Source: Sphingomonas vulcanisoli
GTDB taxonomy: Bacteria; Pseudomonadota; Alphaproteobacteria; Sphingomonadales; Sphingomonadaceae
DNA length: 64,000 nucleotides
NCBI RefSeq assembly: GCF_011761305.1
Contig: NZ_JAAOZC010000002.1
Coordinates: 452,615-516,614, forward strand
Reading direction: 5' to 3'
Shown: piece after piece, positions 29,305 to 40,971 of the stretch
Position numbering within the stretch: the first letter of the stretch is position 1
How the letters are laid out: each line of letters starts with the position of its first letter
Made by a program: the position numbers and the translations under genes
The notes under the pieces: generated by a model
What the model was told of the DNA's origin: nothing
Database searches by the model: none
Seen by the model: the letters and a program-made list of their open reading frames with translations, nothing else

Positions 29305-32300
29305 GTGAATCTCTCCGCGCCCTTTATCCGTCGGCCGATCGGTACGCTGCTGCTGACCATCGGCATGATGCTGGCGGGCTTCGCGGCGTTTTTCGCGATG
29401 CCGGTATCGCCGCTGCCGCAGGTCGATTTCCCGACGATCATGGTACAATCGACACTCGCCGGCGCCAGTCCGACGACGATGGCAACCAGCGTTGCCAGCC
29501 CTCTCGAAAAGCATCTCGGCACGATCGCGGGGGTCTCCGAAATGACCTCGCAATCGGGGATCGGATCGACGCGGATCATCCTGCAGTTCGATCTCAGCCG
29601 GAACATCGATGGCGCCGCGCGGGACGTGCAGGCGGCGATCAATGCCGCGCGCGCCGATCTGCCGACCACGCTGCGGCAGAACCCCAGCTATCGCAAGATG
29701 AACCCGTCCGATGCGCCGATCATGATCATCGCGCTGACATCGGACACGCGATCCCCGGCGGATATCTACAACTCGGTCTCCAATGTGGTGCAGCAGAAAT
29801 TGCTGCAGGTGCAGGGCGTCGGCGATGTCGAGCTCGGCGGCGCGGCGCTGCCCGCGGTGCGCATCGATCTCAATCCGCTGGCGCTGGCGCGCTACGGCAT
29901 TCCGCTCGAGGACGTCCGCACCTCGCTCTCCTCGGCCAGCGCCAATCGGCCGCGCGGCGTGATCGAGGGCAAGGCGCTGAGCTGGCAGATCTACGGCGAT
30001 ACGCCGGGGCTGCGCGCCTCCGACTATGCGCCGATCGTTGTTGCCTGGCGCAACGGCATCGCCGTGCGCCTGCAGGATGTCGCCCATGTCTACGACGGGC
30101 CCGAGGACGTCCGCACGATGGGCCTGTTCAACGGCAAGCGTGCCGTGAACGTCGTCATCAGCCGCCAGCCCGGCGCCAACATCATCGAGACCGTCGATTC
30201 GGTGAAGGCGCAATTGCCCGGGCTGCGCGCCGCCATCCCGCACGACATCAAGCTCGAAATGGCCACCGATCGCACCACTACGATCCGGGCCTCGCTCAAG
30301 GAGGTGGAAATCACCTTGGTGATCGCCACGCTGCTGGTGGTGGCGGTGGTTTCGATCTTCCTGCGCTCGCTGCGCGCGACGGTGGTGCCGTTCGTCGCGG
30401 TCGTCGCCTCGATCCTCGGCACGCTCGGCGTGATCTATCTTTTGGGGTTCAGCCTCAACAATCTCTCGCTGATGGCGCTGACCGTGGCGACGGGATTCGT
30501 GGTCGACGATGCGATCGTCGTGCTCGAAAATATCAGCCGCCATGTCGAAGAGGGAATGCCGCGCATGAAAGCGGCGCTGGTGGGCGCGAAGCAGGTCGGG
30601 TTCACCGTGCTCTCGATCTCGATCAGCCTGGTCGCGGTGTTCATCCCCTTGCTGTTCATGGGCGGCCTGATCGGGCGCCTGTTCCGCGAATTCGCGATCA
30701 CGATGACGGTGGCGGTGCTGATCAGCCTCGTGATATCGCTGACCACGACGCCGATGCTGGCCGCGCTCTTGCTGCGCGAGCCCGATCCCGAGCGGAAGCA
30801 GAACCGCTTCGCCGAATTTTCGGAACGGCAGTTCGATCGCCTCCAGCGCCGCTATGCCAAGAGCCTCGATTGGTCGCTCGCCAATCGCGGCGCGACCTTG
30901 CTGCTGCTGTTGGGTGCGGTGGTGCTGAACATCTTCCTGCTGGTCGAAATCCCGAAGGGCTTCTTTCCCGAGCAGGATACCGGATCGATGATGGGCGGCC
31001 TGCGCGCCGATCAGAGCATTTCCTTCCAGGATATGCAGACCAAGCTCACGAACATCGTCCATATCATCAACAAGGATCCCGCGGTGGAGAGCGCGGTGGC
31101 CTTCACGGGCGGCAGCCGCGCGGGCGGCGGCTTCATGTTCGTGCAGCTCAAGCCCAAATCGCAGCGCTCGCCCGTGCGCGACGTCATCACGCGGCTCAGG
31201 CCCAAGCTTGCCAAGATCACCGGCGTCTCGACCTTCCTGATGCCGGTGCAGGATATGCGCGCGGGCGGTCGGCAGGGGAACGCCGCCTATCAATATACGC
31301 TGAAGGCCGACGATTCCGATCAGCTCAAGAAGGCCTCGGATGCGCTCGCCCAGGCGATGAAGAAGGACCGCACCTTCACCGATGTCGACAGCGACGTCTC
31401 GGACGGCGGCGCGGAGGCCTATGTGCTGGTCAACCGCGATGCGGCGACGCGGCTCGGCGTCACGCCGGCATCGATCGACAATACGCTGTACGACGGTTTC
31501 GGCCAGCGCCAGGTCGCGACCATCTATTCGGGCCTCAACCAATATCATGTGGTGATGGGCGTGGCGCCCGAGTTCACCACCAGCCCGGAGGCACTGGCCC
31601 AGGTCTACGTCCCTGCCACCGCCAATGCCAACGGCACCGCGGGCACCGGCACCAACACCGCGGCCAATGCCCCCAACGGCCTCACCACCGCGACCGCGAC
31701 GACCAGCGGAGGATCCGCATCGGCGAGCGCCACCTCCTCGCTCGGCACCACGCAGGGCGTCTCCGGATCGAGCCCGGTTTCCACCACCGGCCAGCGCGAC
31801 ACAACCACCGGATCGGCGGTGAACACCGTCGCCCAGACGATGATGCCGCTATCGACGATCGCCAGCTGGTCGCTGCAATCCACCGCGGCGCAGGTGAACC
31901 ATCAGGATGGCGCGCCCGCGGCGACGATCGCGTTCAACACCGGCACCGGCAAATCGCTTTCCGATGCCTCGCTGCGGATCACGCAATTGATGCAGCAGCT
32001 TCACCTGCCCGCCACCGTCCACGGCAGCTTCGCGGGAACCGCCAAGGTCTTCCAGCAATCGACCTCTTCGATGCCGATCCTGATCCTGTCGGCGCTGCTG
32101 GTGATCTATATCGTGCTCGGCATCCTGTACGAAAGCGCGATCCATCCGCTGACGGTGCTGTCCACCTTGCCCTCGGCAGGCGTGGGCGCGGCGCTGGCGC
32201 TGATGATCACGGGCAGCGAGTTCGATCTGATCGGGCTGATCGGCATCATCCTGCTGATCGGCATCGTGAAGAAGAATGCGATCATGATCATCGATTTCGC

Positions 32301-32613
32301 GCTGGATGCCGAACGCACGCGCGGCCTGTTGCCCGTGCAGGCGATCCGCGAGGCTTCGCTGCTGCGCTTCCGCCCGATCCTGATGACCACGCTGGCCGCC
32401 GCGCTCGGCGCGCTGCCGCTGGCGATCGGCTTCGGCGAGGGCGCGGAGCTGCGTCGCCCGCTCGGCATCGCGATCATGGGCGGGCTGATCGCCAGCCAGT
32501 TCCTCACTCTGCTGACGACGCCGGTCGTCTATCTCGCGCTCGATCGCTTCCGCCGCCGCAGCCCCCGCGAACGGATGCTCGGCCGCGCCAACGCCCAAGG
32601 CCTGCCCGCATGA
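29305..32613 (+). CDS. RND efflux permease, second subunit (MdtC-like) with low-complexity insertion
   Basis: Second RND permease, 1102 residues, with helix 1 (FIRRPIGTLLLTIGMMLAGF), the helix 4 motif [15 protein letters not shown] and the distal [20 protein letters not shown]. It should form the pump with the 25974-29138 subunit. Residues about 770-845, in the second periplasmic (porter/docking) loop, are an insertion made almost only of Thr, Gly, Ser, Ala and Asn, absent from the sister protein and from typical MdtC. Start chosen is GTG 29305, preceded by GGGAGAGGG of a repeat element. The stop overlaps the next ATG (ATGA). Confidence 0.92.
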   Translation: MNLSAPFIRRPIGTLLLTIGMMLAGFAAFFAMPVSPLPQVDFPTIMVQSTLAGASPTTMATSVASPLEKHLGTIAGVSEMTSQSGIGSTRIILQFDLSRNIDGAARDVQAAINAARADLPTTLRQNPSYRKMNPSDAPIMIIALTSDTRSPADIYNSVSNVVQQKLLQVQGVGDVELGGAALPAVRIDLNPLALARYGIPLEDVRTSLSSASANRPRGVIEGKALSWQIYGDTPGLRASDYAPIVVAWRNGIAVRLQDVAHVYDGPEDVRTMGLFNGKRAVNVVISRQPGANIIETVDSVKAQLPGLRAAIPHDIKLEMATDRTTTIRASLKEVEITLVIATLLVVAVVSIFLRSLRATVVPFVAVVASILGTLGVIYLLGFSLNNLSLMALTVATGFVVDDAIVVLENISRHVEEGMPRMKAALVGAKQVGFTVLSISISLVAVFIPLLFMGGLIGRLFREFAITMTVAVLISLVISLTTTPMLAALLLREPDPERKQNRFAEFSERQFDRLQRRYAKSLDWSLANRGATLLLLLGAVVLNIFLLVEIPKGFFPEQDTGSMMGGLRADQSISFQDMQTKLTNIVHIINKDPAVESAVAFTGGSRAGGGFMFVQLKPKSQRSPVRDVITRLRPKLAKITGVSTFLMPVQDMRAGGRQGNAAYQYTLKADDSDQLKKASDALAQAMKKDRTFTDVDSDVSDGGAEAYVLVNRDAATRLGVTPASIDNTLYDGFGQRQVATIYSGLNQYHVVMGVAPEFTTSPEALAQVYVPATANANGTAGTGTNTAANAPNGLTTATATTSGGSASASATSSLGTTQGVSGSSPVSTTGQRDTTTGSAVNTVAQTMMPLSTIASWSLQSTAAQVNHQDGAPAATIAFNTGTGKSLSDASLRITQLMQQLHLPATVHGSFAGTAKVFQQSTSSMPILILSALLVIYIVLGILYESAIHPLTVLSTLPSAGVGAALALMITGSEFDLIGLIGIILLIGIVKKNAIMIIDFALDAERTRGLLPVQAIREASLLRFRPILMTTLAAALGALPLAIGFGEGAELRRPLGIAIMGGLIASQFLTLLTTPVVYLALDRFRRRSPRERMLGRANAQGLPA

Positions 32614-34121
32614 AGAAGAGTTTTACCGCCTTGCTGACGATCGCATTGCTGCTTTCCGGCTGCAGCTTCGCGCCGCATTACGCCGTCCCCAGCACCCCGC
32701 CCGCCGATCATTTCAAGGAGGCCCCCGGCTGGACGGTCGGCACGCCCGCCGACGATGTCGCCAAGGGCGCCTGGTGGAAGCTGTTCAACGATCCGGTGCT
32801 CGATACCCTCGAAGCGCGCGTCGCGGTTTCCAACCAGAATGTCGCCGCCTCCTATGCCGCCTATAAGCAGGCGCAGGCGACGGTGCGCGAACTGCGCGCC
32901 TCGCTGTTTCCGACCGTCGATCTCAACGGCAGCGCGACGCGCGCGGGATCGTTCGGCAACGGATCGACGACGATCATCGGCGGCACGACCGGCACCACCG
33001 GCACGGGCACGACCAGTGGCACCGGCACCACCTCGACGGGAACGGGCACCTCCACTACGGTCACCTCGGGTTCCTCGGGCAGCCGTCGCTACCAGCTTTC
33101 GCTGGGCGCGAGCTGGGAGCCCGATCTGTGGGGCAAGATCAGCTCGGGCGTGCGCCAGCAGAAGGCGCTGGCCGAAGCCAGCCTCGGCGATCTCAACAAC
33201 GCCACGCTCTCCGCGCAGGGCGAAGTGGCGAGCGATTATGTCCAGCTGCGCGGGCTCGATCGCCAGAAGCAGATCCTCGACGATACGGTCGCGGCATACG
33301 ATCGCGCCTTCACGATCACCAACAATCGCTACAATGCCGGCATCGCCGCGCGGATCGACGTGCTGCAGGCCCAGACCCAGCTCTCCAGCGCGCGCGCCAA
33401 CGCCGCCGATCTCGTTCGCCAGCGCCAGATTTTCGAACATGCCATCGCGGTGCTGGTCGGTGAGAACCCCGCCAATTTCTCGATCCAGCCGGCGGTGTGG
33501 GCGCCGGTCGTGCCGGTTGTCCCCGGTGTTCTGCCGTCGACGGTGTTGCAACGCCGCCCCGATATCGCCGCCGCCGAACGGCGCGTCGCGGCCGCCAACC
33601 AGGCGATCGGCGTGGAGAAAGCCGCCTTCTTCCCGGCGCTCACCCTCTCGGGCCAAGTGGGAGGCCAAAGCAGCAGTATCGGTTCGCTGTTCAGCGCGGC
33701 GAGCAGCTTCTGGTCGCTGGGCGCGCAGGTCGCCGAGACGCTCCTCGATTTCGGGGCACGCTCGGCGCGGGTGAAAGAGGCGCGCTACGCTTATGATCAG
33801 CAGGTCGCCAATTATCGCCAGACGGTGCTGACCGCCTTGCAGGCGGTGGAGGATGAACTTGCGGCTTCGCAAATCCTCAGCTTCGTCACGCAGCAACGAT
33901 CGCAGGCGGCGAGCGTGGCGACGCGGGTCGAGGATATCGCGCTCAACCAATATAAGGCGGGGCAGATCGCCTATACCGACGTGATCACCCAGCAGACCAC
34001 CGCGCTTACCGCGCGCCAGAACGAGGCGACCGCGATCGTCAACCAGCAGACTGCAGCGATCACTTTGATCCAGGCGATCGGCGGCAGCTGGCCGCAGCCG
34101 GGCACACCGCCTGCGCCATGA
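32610..34121 (+). CDS. Outer-membrane efflux lipoprotein (OprM/NodT family)
   Basis: TolC-type outer-membrane channel of the tripartite pump. The 503-residue protein starts with a lipoprotein signal (MKKSFTALLTIALLLSGC, lipobox LLSGC) and CSFAPHYAVP, followed by two repeats of the outer-membrane efflux domain (WWKLFNDPVLDTLEAR, and LQRRPDIAAAERRVAAANQAIGVEKAAFFP). Like the MdtC-like partner it carries a low-complexity insertion: residues about 118-155 are nearly all Thr, Gly and Ser. It overlaps the second permease by 4 bases and the PAP2 gene by 4 bases, so translation is coupled. Confidence 0.93.
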   Translation: MKKSFTALLTIALLLSGCSFAPHYAVPSTPPADHFKEAPGWTVGTPADDVAKGAWWKLFNDPVLDTLEARVAVSNQNVAASYAAYKQAQATVRELRASLFPTVDLNGSATRAGSFGNGSTTIIGGTTGTTGTGTTSGTGTTSTGTGTSTTVTSGSSGSRRYQLSLGASWEPDLWGKISSGVRQQKALAEASLGDLNNATLSAQGEVASDYVQLRGLDRQKQILDDTVAAYDRAFTITNNRYNAGIAARIDVLQAQTQLSSARANAADLVRQRQIFEHAIAVLVGENPANFSIQPAVWAPVVPVVPGVLPSTVLQRRPDIAAAERRVAAANQAIGVEKAAFFPALTLSGQVGGQSSSIGSLFSAASSFWSLGAQVAETLLDFGARSARVKEARYAYDQQVANYRQTVLTALQAVEDELAASQILSFVTQQRSQAASVATRVEDIALNQYKAGQIAYTDVITQQTTALTARQNEATAIVNQQTAAITLIQAIGGSWPQPGTPPAP

Positions 34122-34742
34122 CACGGCGCGCCTTGCTCTGGGCAGGGGCCGCGCTGTGCGCCGGGCTGTTCCTGGCCGATGCGGTCGCGATCCACGAACA
34201 TTGGCTGCGCGCGCTCGATGAGCATATGCTGAAGGCATGGCGCCGCTCCGACGCCCGCCACGCGCTGATCGGTCCGCCCTGGGCGCTGAAGGCGGTCGTC
34301 GGGATCACCACGATGGGCGCGGGCGTAACGCGCGCGCCGCTGACGATCGCCGCCGTGCTGGTGCTGGCCCTGCGCGGACGGGGGCAGCAGGCGGCTTTGC
34401 TCGGCGGCACGGTGGCGGCGGGTGCCGTGGCGCTGCCGCTGCTCAAGCTCTGCTTCGATCGTCCCCGGCCCGATTTCCTCTGGCATCTGGTGACGGAGAA
34501 CAGCTGGAGCTTTCCCAGCGGTCACGCGATGGGATCGATGATCCTTTATCCGCTGCTCGGCGGCATCGCCGGGGCGACGCGCGGGCATGGCCGGGCGGTG
34601 GCGCTTGCGGGGCTGGGCGTGGCACTGTCGCTGGCGGTCGGCGCGACGCGGGTGATGCTGGGCGTGCACTGGGTGAGCGACGTGATCGGCGGCTGGCTGA
34701 TCGGCGCGGCCTTCCTCTGCGCCGCGCTGGCGATCGCCACGC

Positions 34743-34765
<23 letters not shown>
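34118..34765 (+). CDS. PAP2-family membrane phosphatase
   Basis: Integral-membrane lipid or pyrophosphate phosphatase of 215 residues, about six hydrophobic segments. All three motifs of the family are present: KLCFDRPRP, SFPSGHAMGS and RVMLGVHWVSDVIGG, carrying the Arg/Lys, His nucleophile partner and catalytic His. Likely substrates are phosphatidate, undecaprenyl pyrophosphate or lipid A phosphates; sequence does not decide. It overlaps the outer-membrane factor by 4 bases and is the last gene of the efflux operon. Its 3' end overlaps the convergent lipoprotein gene by 23 bases. Confidence 0.9.
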
Positions 34766-37247
<2,482 letters not shown>

Positions 37248-37310
37248 CAATTGGGTCCGGCCCATCTGCATCAGCGTTCTACACCCACAAATCTTCGGAA
37301 GGATGGGATC

Positions 37311-37844
37311 ATGAACAAGCTGATGGGCGCCGCGGCGATCGGCGCATTGCTCTCCACAGCCGCGCTGGCGCAGACCGCCGGCGGCGGGGCTACTGGCGCC
37401 GCTGCGGGCGCTACGGGCACCACCGCCGGCGCGACACCGACCACGGGCCAGTCACCGATTTCGGGGAATTCCGGGATGAGCAGCACTGCGGGCTCGTCCG
37501 CTTCGTCGGGCACCATGGGCACCGGATCGGTGACCACGCGCACCGGCAGCACGGGCACCAGCGTCGGCGCGACGGGGTCGGTCGCAGGCTCCAGCAGCGC
37601 CGGTGGCGGCACCAGCGCGATGACGCTTTCCTCGCCTGGTTCGACTGGCGGCAGCACCGGCACCAGCGCGGGCGCCGTGACCACGTCCGGCACCGGCGCG
37701 ATGAGCAGCGGTTCGGCGGACAGCACTGCGCGTTCGGGCACGACGGGCGTCACCACGACAGGCGCCGGCAGCACGCGGACGGGCGCCAATAGCTATGGCG
37801 GATCCAACGGCTCGACCAGCAGTTCGGGGACAACGCCGCACTGA
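37311..37844 (+). CDS. Exported Gly/Ser/Thr/Ala low-complexity protein
   Basis: A 177-residue exported protein: signal peptide MNKLMGAAAIGALLSTAALAQ followed by a chain composed almost only of Gly, Thr, Ser and Ala with loosely repeated GTG/GAT and TGTS steps and no aromatic core. It is likely disordered or fibrous and extracellular or periplasmic. GGAAGG lies before the ATG at 37311. No domain is recognised. The next gene, on the other strand, encodes a PEP-CTERM surface protein that is also rich in Gly/Ser/Thr, so the two may be matrix or envelope components; that is inference. Confidence 0.7.
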   Translation: MNKLMGAAAIGALLSTAALAQTAGGGATGAAAGATGTTAGATPTTGQSPISGNSGMSSTAGSSASSGTMGTGSVTTRTGSTGTSVGATGSVAGSSSAGGGTSAMTLSSPGSTGGSTGTSAGAVTTSGTGAMSSGSADSTARSGTTGVTTTGAGSTRTGANSYGGSNGSTSSSGTTPH

Positions 37845-37901
37845 TGAAGCCCTCCCCGGCGCAAGCCGGGGGCGGTATGGCCGGAGCCCGCCGATCAGGT
37901 G

Positions 37902-38678
37902 TTAGGCGGCTTCAACCTCATGCGCCGCCTCGGCGCGACGGCGGCGCGCAGTGCGCAAGATATAACCGGTGGCGCCGAAGCCCGCGAGCATCATGAGCCA
38001 CATCGAAGGCTCGGGGACCGGTGTGACGCCGCCGCCGTCGTCGACCGGCGTCGTGACGTTGCCGGTCGTATCGCCGCCATTGACTTCGCTGTTCGACGTC
38101 TGCTGGTTCGAGGCAAGCAGATCGCCGGTGTTCTTGTTGAGCGGGGAGGCGCCGCCGGTGGTCGCATCCTGGCCCGTCGATTGCGCGGTCTGGGTGGCCG
38201 GCGCGGAGCTGGAACCGCCAGAGGAGTCCGAGCCGCCGCTGCTGCCGCCCGGTTTGCCTTCGCCGCCTGTTTTGCCGCCGTTCTCGTTCAGCTCGGTCAC
38301 CGTGAGCGTGCTCGCCGGGCCGGAATATTGCGCGAGATCGCTGACGGGCGCATCAGGATCGGCACTGGGCGACGAGAAATCGCCGACCGAATCCTCCATC
38401 AGCCGCCGGCGCAGATCGCGTGAATCGGCGGTTACGTCGAACGGTTCCAGCGGAGTGATCATCTGCACGTTGGTGAAGCCGGGCAACAGGTGCGAAGGCG
38501 TGAACATCGCCGCAAAGGCCTTGGCCGTTTCGGACATGCTGTGAATGCCCAGGGGCACGAACAGACCACGCTCATTGGTCACGACCGTGCCGCCAGCCAC
38601 GCAGCTTGCCACGAGACCGATATTCATCAGCAGATGCCTACGCATCTCGCTTCGCAGCAATGAGGCGGCTACCGCCAT
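37902..38678 (-). CDS. PEPxxW-CTERM sorting-signal protein
   Basis: A 258-residue surface-directed protein. The C-terminus has the complete sorting signal: PVPEPSMWLMMLAGFGATGY, a hydrophobic helix and the basic end RTARRRR. In the PEP-CTERM system such proteins are recognised by an exosortase (EpsH/XrtA), cut at the PEP motif and exported with the exopolysaccharide. The central part (residues about 130-215) is Gly/Ser/Thr/Asn-rich. The N-terminal hydrophobic segment after MRRHLLMN may be the signal peptide. The exosortase itself is not in this window. Confidence 0.8.
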   Translation of the reverse strand: MAVAASLLRSEMRRHLLMNIGLVASCVAGGTVVTNERGLFVPLGIHSMSETAKAFAAMFTPSHLLPGFTNVQMITPLEPFDVTADSRDLRRRLMEDSVGDFSSPSADPDAPVSDLAQYSGPASTLTVTELNENGGKTGGEGKPGGSSGGSDSSGGSSSAPATQTAQSTGQDATTGGASPLNKNTGDLLASNQQTSNSEVNGGDTTGNVTTPVDDGGGVTPVPEPSMWLMMLAGFGATGYILRTARRRRAEAAHEVEAA

Positions 38679-38884
38679 GGCCTGCTCCCTAAACGCACAC
38701 GCCCGAGATTCCGTTATGGCTCGGACCTTCTCCTTATAGCACAGAAATTGCCTACGAAGAAGATAACGTATCCCGTAACGATTGTTTACGCGATAGGATG
38801 CACCGCGCGGGGCCGGAACTAAGGAATACGACGGTCGTTCGCTTTAACTCGGCGTCCGCCGAGCGTGCCTCATCGGAGACAATA

Positions 38885-39982
38885 TTGACCCAGATGATCA
38901 CGCCCGTCATCCTTTCGGGAGGATCGGGCACAAGACTTTGGCCACTTTCGCGCACGCAGAAACCCAAGCAATTCCTGAGCCTTACCGGTGACGAGACGAT
39001 GCTGCAGCAAACGTTGCGGCGCGCAATCGGCGGGCAGAGCTTCGCCGATCCGATCATCGTCGCGAGCGCCGCCCACGCCGATGAAATCGAAGCCCAGCTC
39101 GCTGCGATCGGCGTTTCCGGTGCGCGGCTCGTGCTGGAGCCCGCCGCGCGCAATACCGCCGCCGCGATCGCGCTGGCCGCCCTCGCCGCGCCCGCCGATT
39201 CGCTGCTGCTGGTGATGCCCAGCGATCATGTCATCACTGATGTGCCCGCCTTCCACCGCGCTGTCGCCGCAGCGGTGCCCTTCTGCCTCGATGGCTGGCT
39301 TACGACATTCGGCATTGCGCCTGACGGCCCCGAAACCGGCTATGGCTATATCAAGCGGGGCGTGGAAATTGGCCTCGGCGTCCAGCGCGTCGATCGCTTC
39401 GTGGAGAAGCCCGATCAGCAAACCGCCGCCGCCTATCTGGCGGATGGCGGCTATAGCTGGAACGGTGGCATCTTCCTGTTCACCTCCGCCGCCTTCCTTG
39501 CTGCGCTCGAAGCTCATGCGCCCGCTATCCTCGCCGCGGCCAAGGCCTCGATCGAGCAGGGACGGCAGGAAGGCGGCCGGCTTTACCCATCGCGCGATGC
39601 CTTCGCCGCTGCCCCGAGCGAGCCCGTCGATACCGCGGTGATGGAAAAGGCCGACAGGATCGCGGTGGTGCCGGTGGACATGGGCTGGTCCGATGTCGGC
39701 AGCTGGGACGCGCTGCACGCCATCGCACCGCAGGATAGCGCCGGCAACGCCCATCATGGCGAGGTCGTCGCGATCGATACCACGGGTTGCCTGATCCGCA
39801 CGGACGGGCCACTGGTGGCGGCGGTGGGCATCAAGGATCTGATCGTGGTCGCCACCGATGATGCCGTGCTGATCCTGCCGCGCGGATCGAGCCAGGACGT
39901 CAAACGCGCGATCGAGGCGCTCAAACGTGGGGGCCACGTCAGCCTCGATCGCTTTCCCACTGCGAGTTTGATCGATGGCTGA
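38885..39982 (+). CDS. Mannose-1-phosphate guanylyltransferase (GDP-mannose pyrophosphorylase)
   Basis: Makes GDP-mannose from GTP and mannose 1-phosphate for polysaccharide or capsule synthesis. The 365 residues show PVILSGGSGTRLWPLSRTQKPKQFL, the nucleotidyltransferase signature, LVMPSDHVI and FVEKPDQQTAAAYL. It is the ManC/AlgA type but stops before the cupin phosphomannose-isomerase domain that the bifunctional forms carry, so it is single-function. TTG 38885 with GGAG 7 bases upstream is preferred; ATG 38894 is the alternative. It overlaps the next gene by 8 bases. It may feed exopolysaccharide linked to the neighbouring PEP-CTERM protein. Confidence 0.9.
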   Translation: MTQMITPVILSGGSGTRLWPLSRTQKPKQFLSLTGDETMLQQTLRRAIGGQSFADPIIVASAAHADEIEAQLAAIGVSGARLVLEPAARNTAAAIALAALAAPADSLLLVMPSDHVITDVPAFHRAVAAAVPFCLDGWLTTFGIAPDGPETGYGYIKRGVEIGLGVQRVDRFVEKPDQQTAAAYLADGGYSWNGGIFLFTSAAFLAALEAHAPAILAAAKASIEQGRQEGGRLYPSRDAFAAAPSEPVDTAVMEKADRIAVVPVDMGWSDVGSWDALHAIAPQDSAGNAHHGEVVAIDTTGCLIRTDGPLVAAVGIKDLIVVATDDAVLILPRGSSQDVKRAIEALKRGGHVSLDRFPTASLIDG

Positions 39983-40925
39983 ACCCCAATCCTTTGGCGA
40001 AACCGGCATGACCGCGCTGCCGATCATGCTGGGCGGTAACGTCTTCGGCTGGACGATCGACCAGACGGAAAGCTTCCGGGTGCTCGATGCCTATGCGGCG
40101 GCCGGCGGCAGCCTGATCGATACTGCTGAGATGTATTCGCGCTGGGTGCCCGGGAATACGGGCGGCGAATCGGAAATCATCATCGGCGAATGGCTGAAGC
40201 AGAGCGGCAAGCGTGATCAGATGCTGATCGCCACCAAGGGCGGCTTCAGGGCCGATACGCCGCGGAAGATCACCGGCGCCTATCTCACCCAGGCGGTCGA
40301 GGAATCGCTCAAGCGGCTCGGCGTCGATGTCATCGATATTTATTTCGTCCATTTTGACGATGCGGGCGTGCCGCAGGACGAAACGCTGGGCGCGCTGGAT
40401 GCGATGGTCCGCACGGGCAAGGTGCGCGCGATCGGCGCCTCCAATTATTCGGCCGATCGCCTCGCTTCCGCGCTTGAGATCAGCGATGCGAACGGCCTGG
40501 CGCACTTCTCGGTGATAGAACCGCTTTACAATCTTCTCGAGCGCAAGGAATTCGGCGGCGCGCTGCAGGATCTGGCGGTGCGCAATGGAGTTGCGGTCGT
40601 GCCCTATTCCGGCCTCGCCTCGGGATTCCTAACAGGCAAATATCGATCGCAGGCCGATGTCGCCAAGAGCCGGCGCGGCGCGGGCGCGATCCGGTATCTC
40701 GATACGGCTGCGGGCCGCGATACGCTCGCCGCGATGGATGCGGTTGCTGCCGAGACCGGCTTTAATCTGGCCGCGATCGCGCTCGCCTGGCTGCGCGCCC
40801 AGCCGGGGATCAGCGCGCCGATCGCCAGCGCGACCAGTGTGCCCCAAGTGGACGAGCTGATGCACGGTCTCCAGCTTACCCTATCCGCCGATCAGCTCTC
40901 ACGCCTGGACGCCGCGGGCGCCTGA
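39975..40925 (+). CDS. Aldo/keto reductase
   Basis: NADPH-dependent oxidoreductase of 316 residues with a TIM-barrel AKR fold. Visible signatures are LIDTAEMYSRW (catalytic Asp-Tyr), LIATKGG (catalytic Lys), YFVHFDD (active-site His), GASNYSADRL and the C-terminal cofactor part ISAPIASATSVPQVDEL. It matches the YajO/Tas-like AKR group. Physiological substrate unknown. It overlaps the GDP-mannose gene by 8 bases, so it is in the same transcription unit. Confidence 0.88.
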   Translation: MAEPQSFGETGMTALPIMLGGNVFGWTIDQTESFRVLDAYAAAGGSLIDTAEMYSRWVPGNTGGESEIIIGEWLKQSGKRDQMLIATKGGFRADTPRKITGAYLTQAVEESLKRLGVDVIDIYFVHFDDAGVPQDETLGALDAMVRTGKVRAIGASNYSADRLASALEISDANGLAHFSVIEPLYNLLERKEFGGALQDLAVRNGVAVVPYSGLASGFLTGKYRSQADVAKSRRGAGAIRYLDTAAGRDTLAAMDAVAAETGFNLAAIALAWLRAQPGISAPIASATSVPQVDELMHGLQLTLSADQLSRLDAAGA

Positions 40926-40971
40926 CGGAGCCGGGTTGGACCACCCCAAACCTTTCTGTTAGCGCGGCGCT

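Noticed and set aside
29289..34121. A 1610-codon open frame across the second RND permease and the outer-membrane factor
   Set aside because: Up to 32610 it is an out-of-frame reading of the permease gene with runs of Arg, Gly and His typical of GC-rich shadow frames; only the last 503 codons (the outer-membrane lipoprotein) are real.
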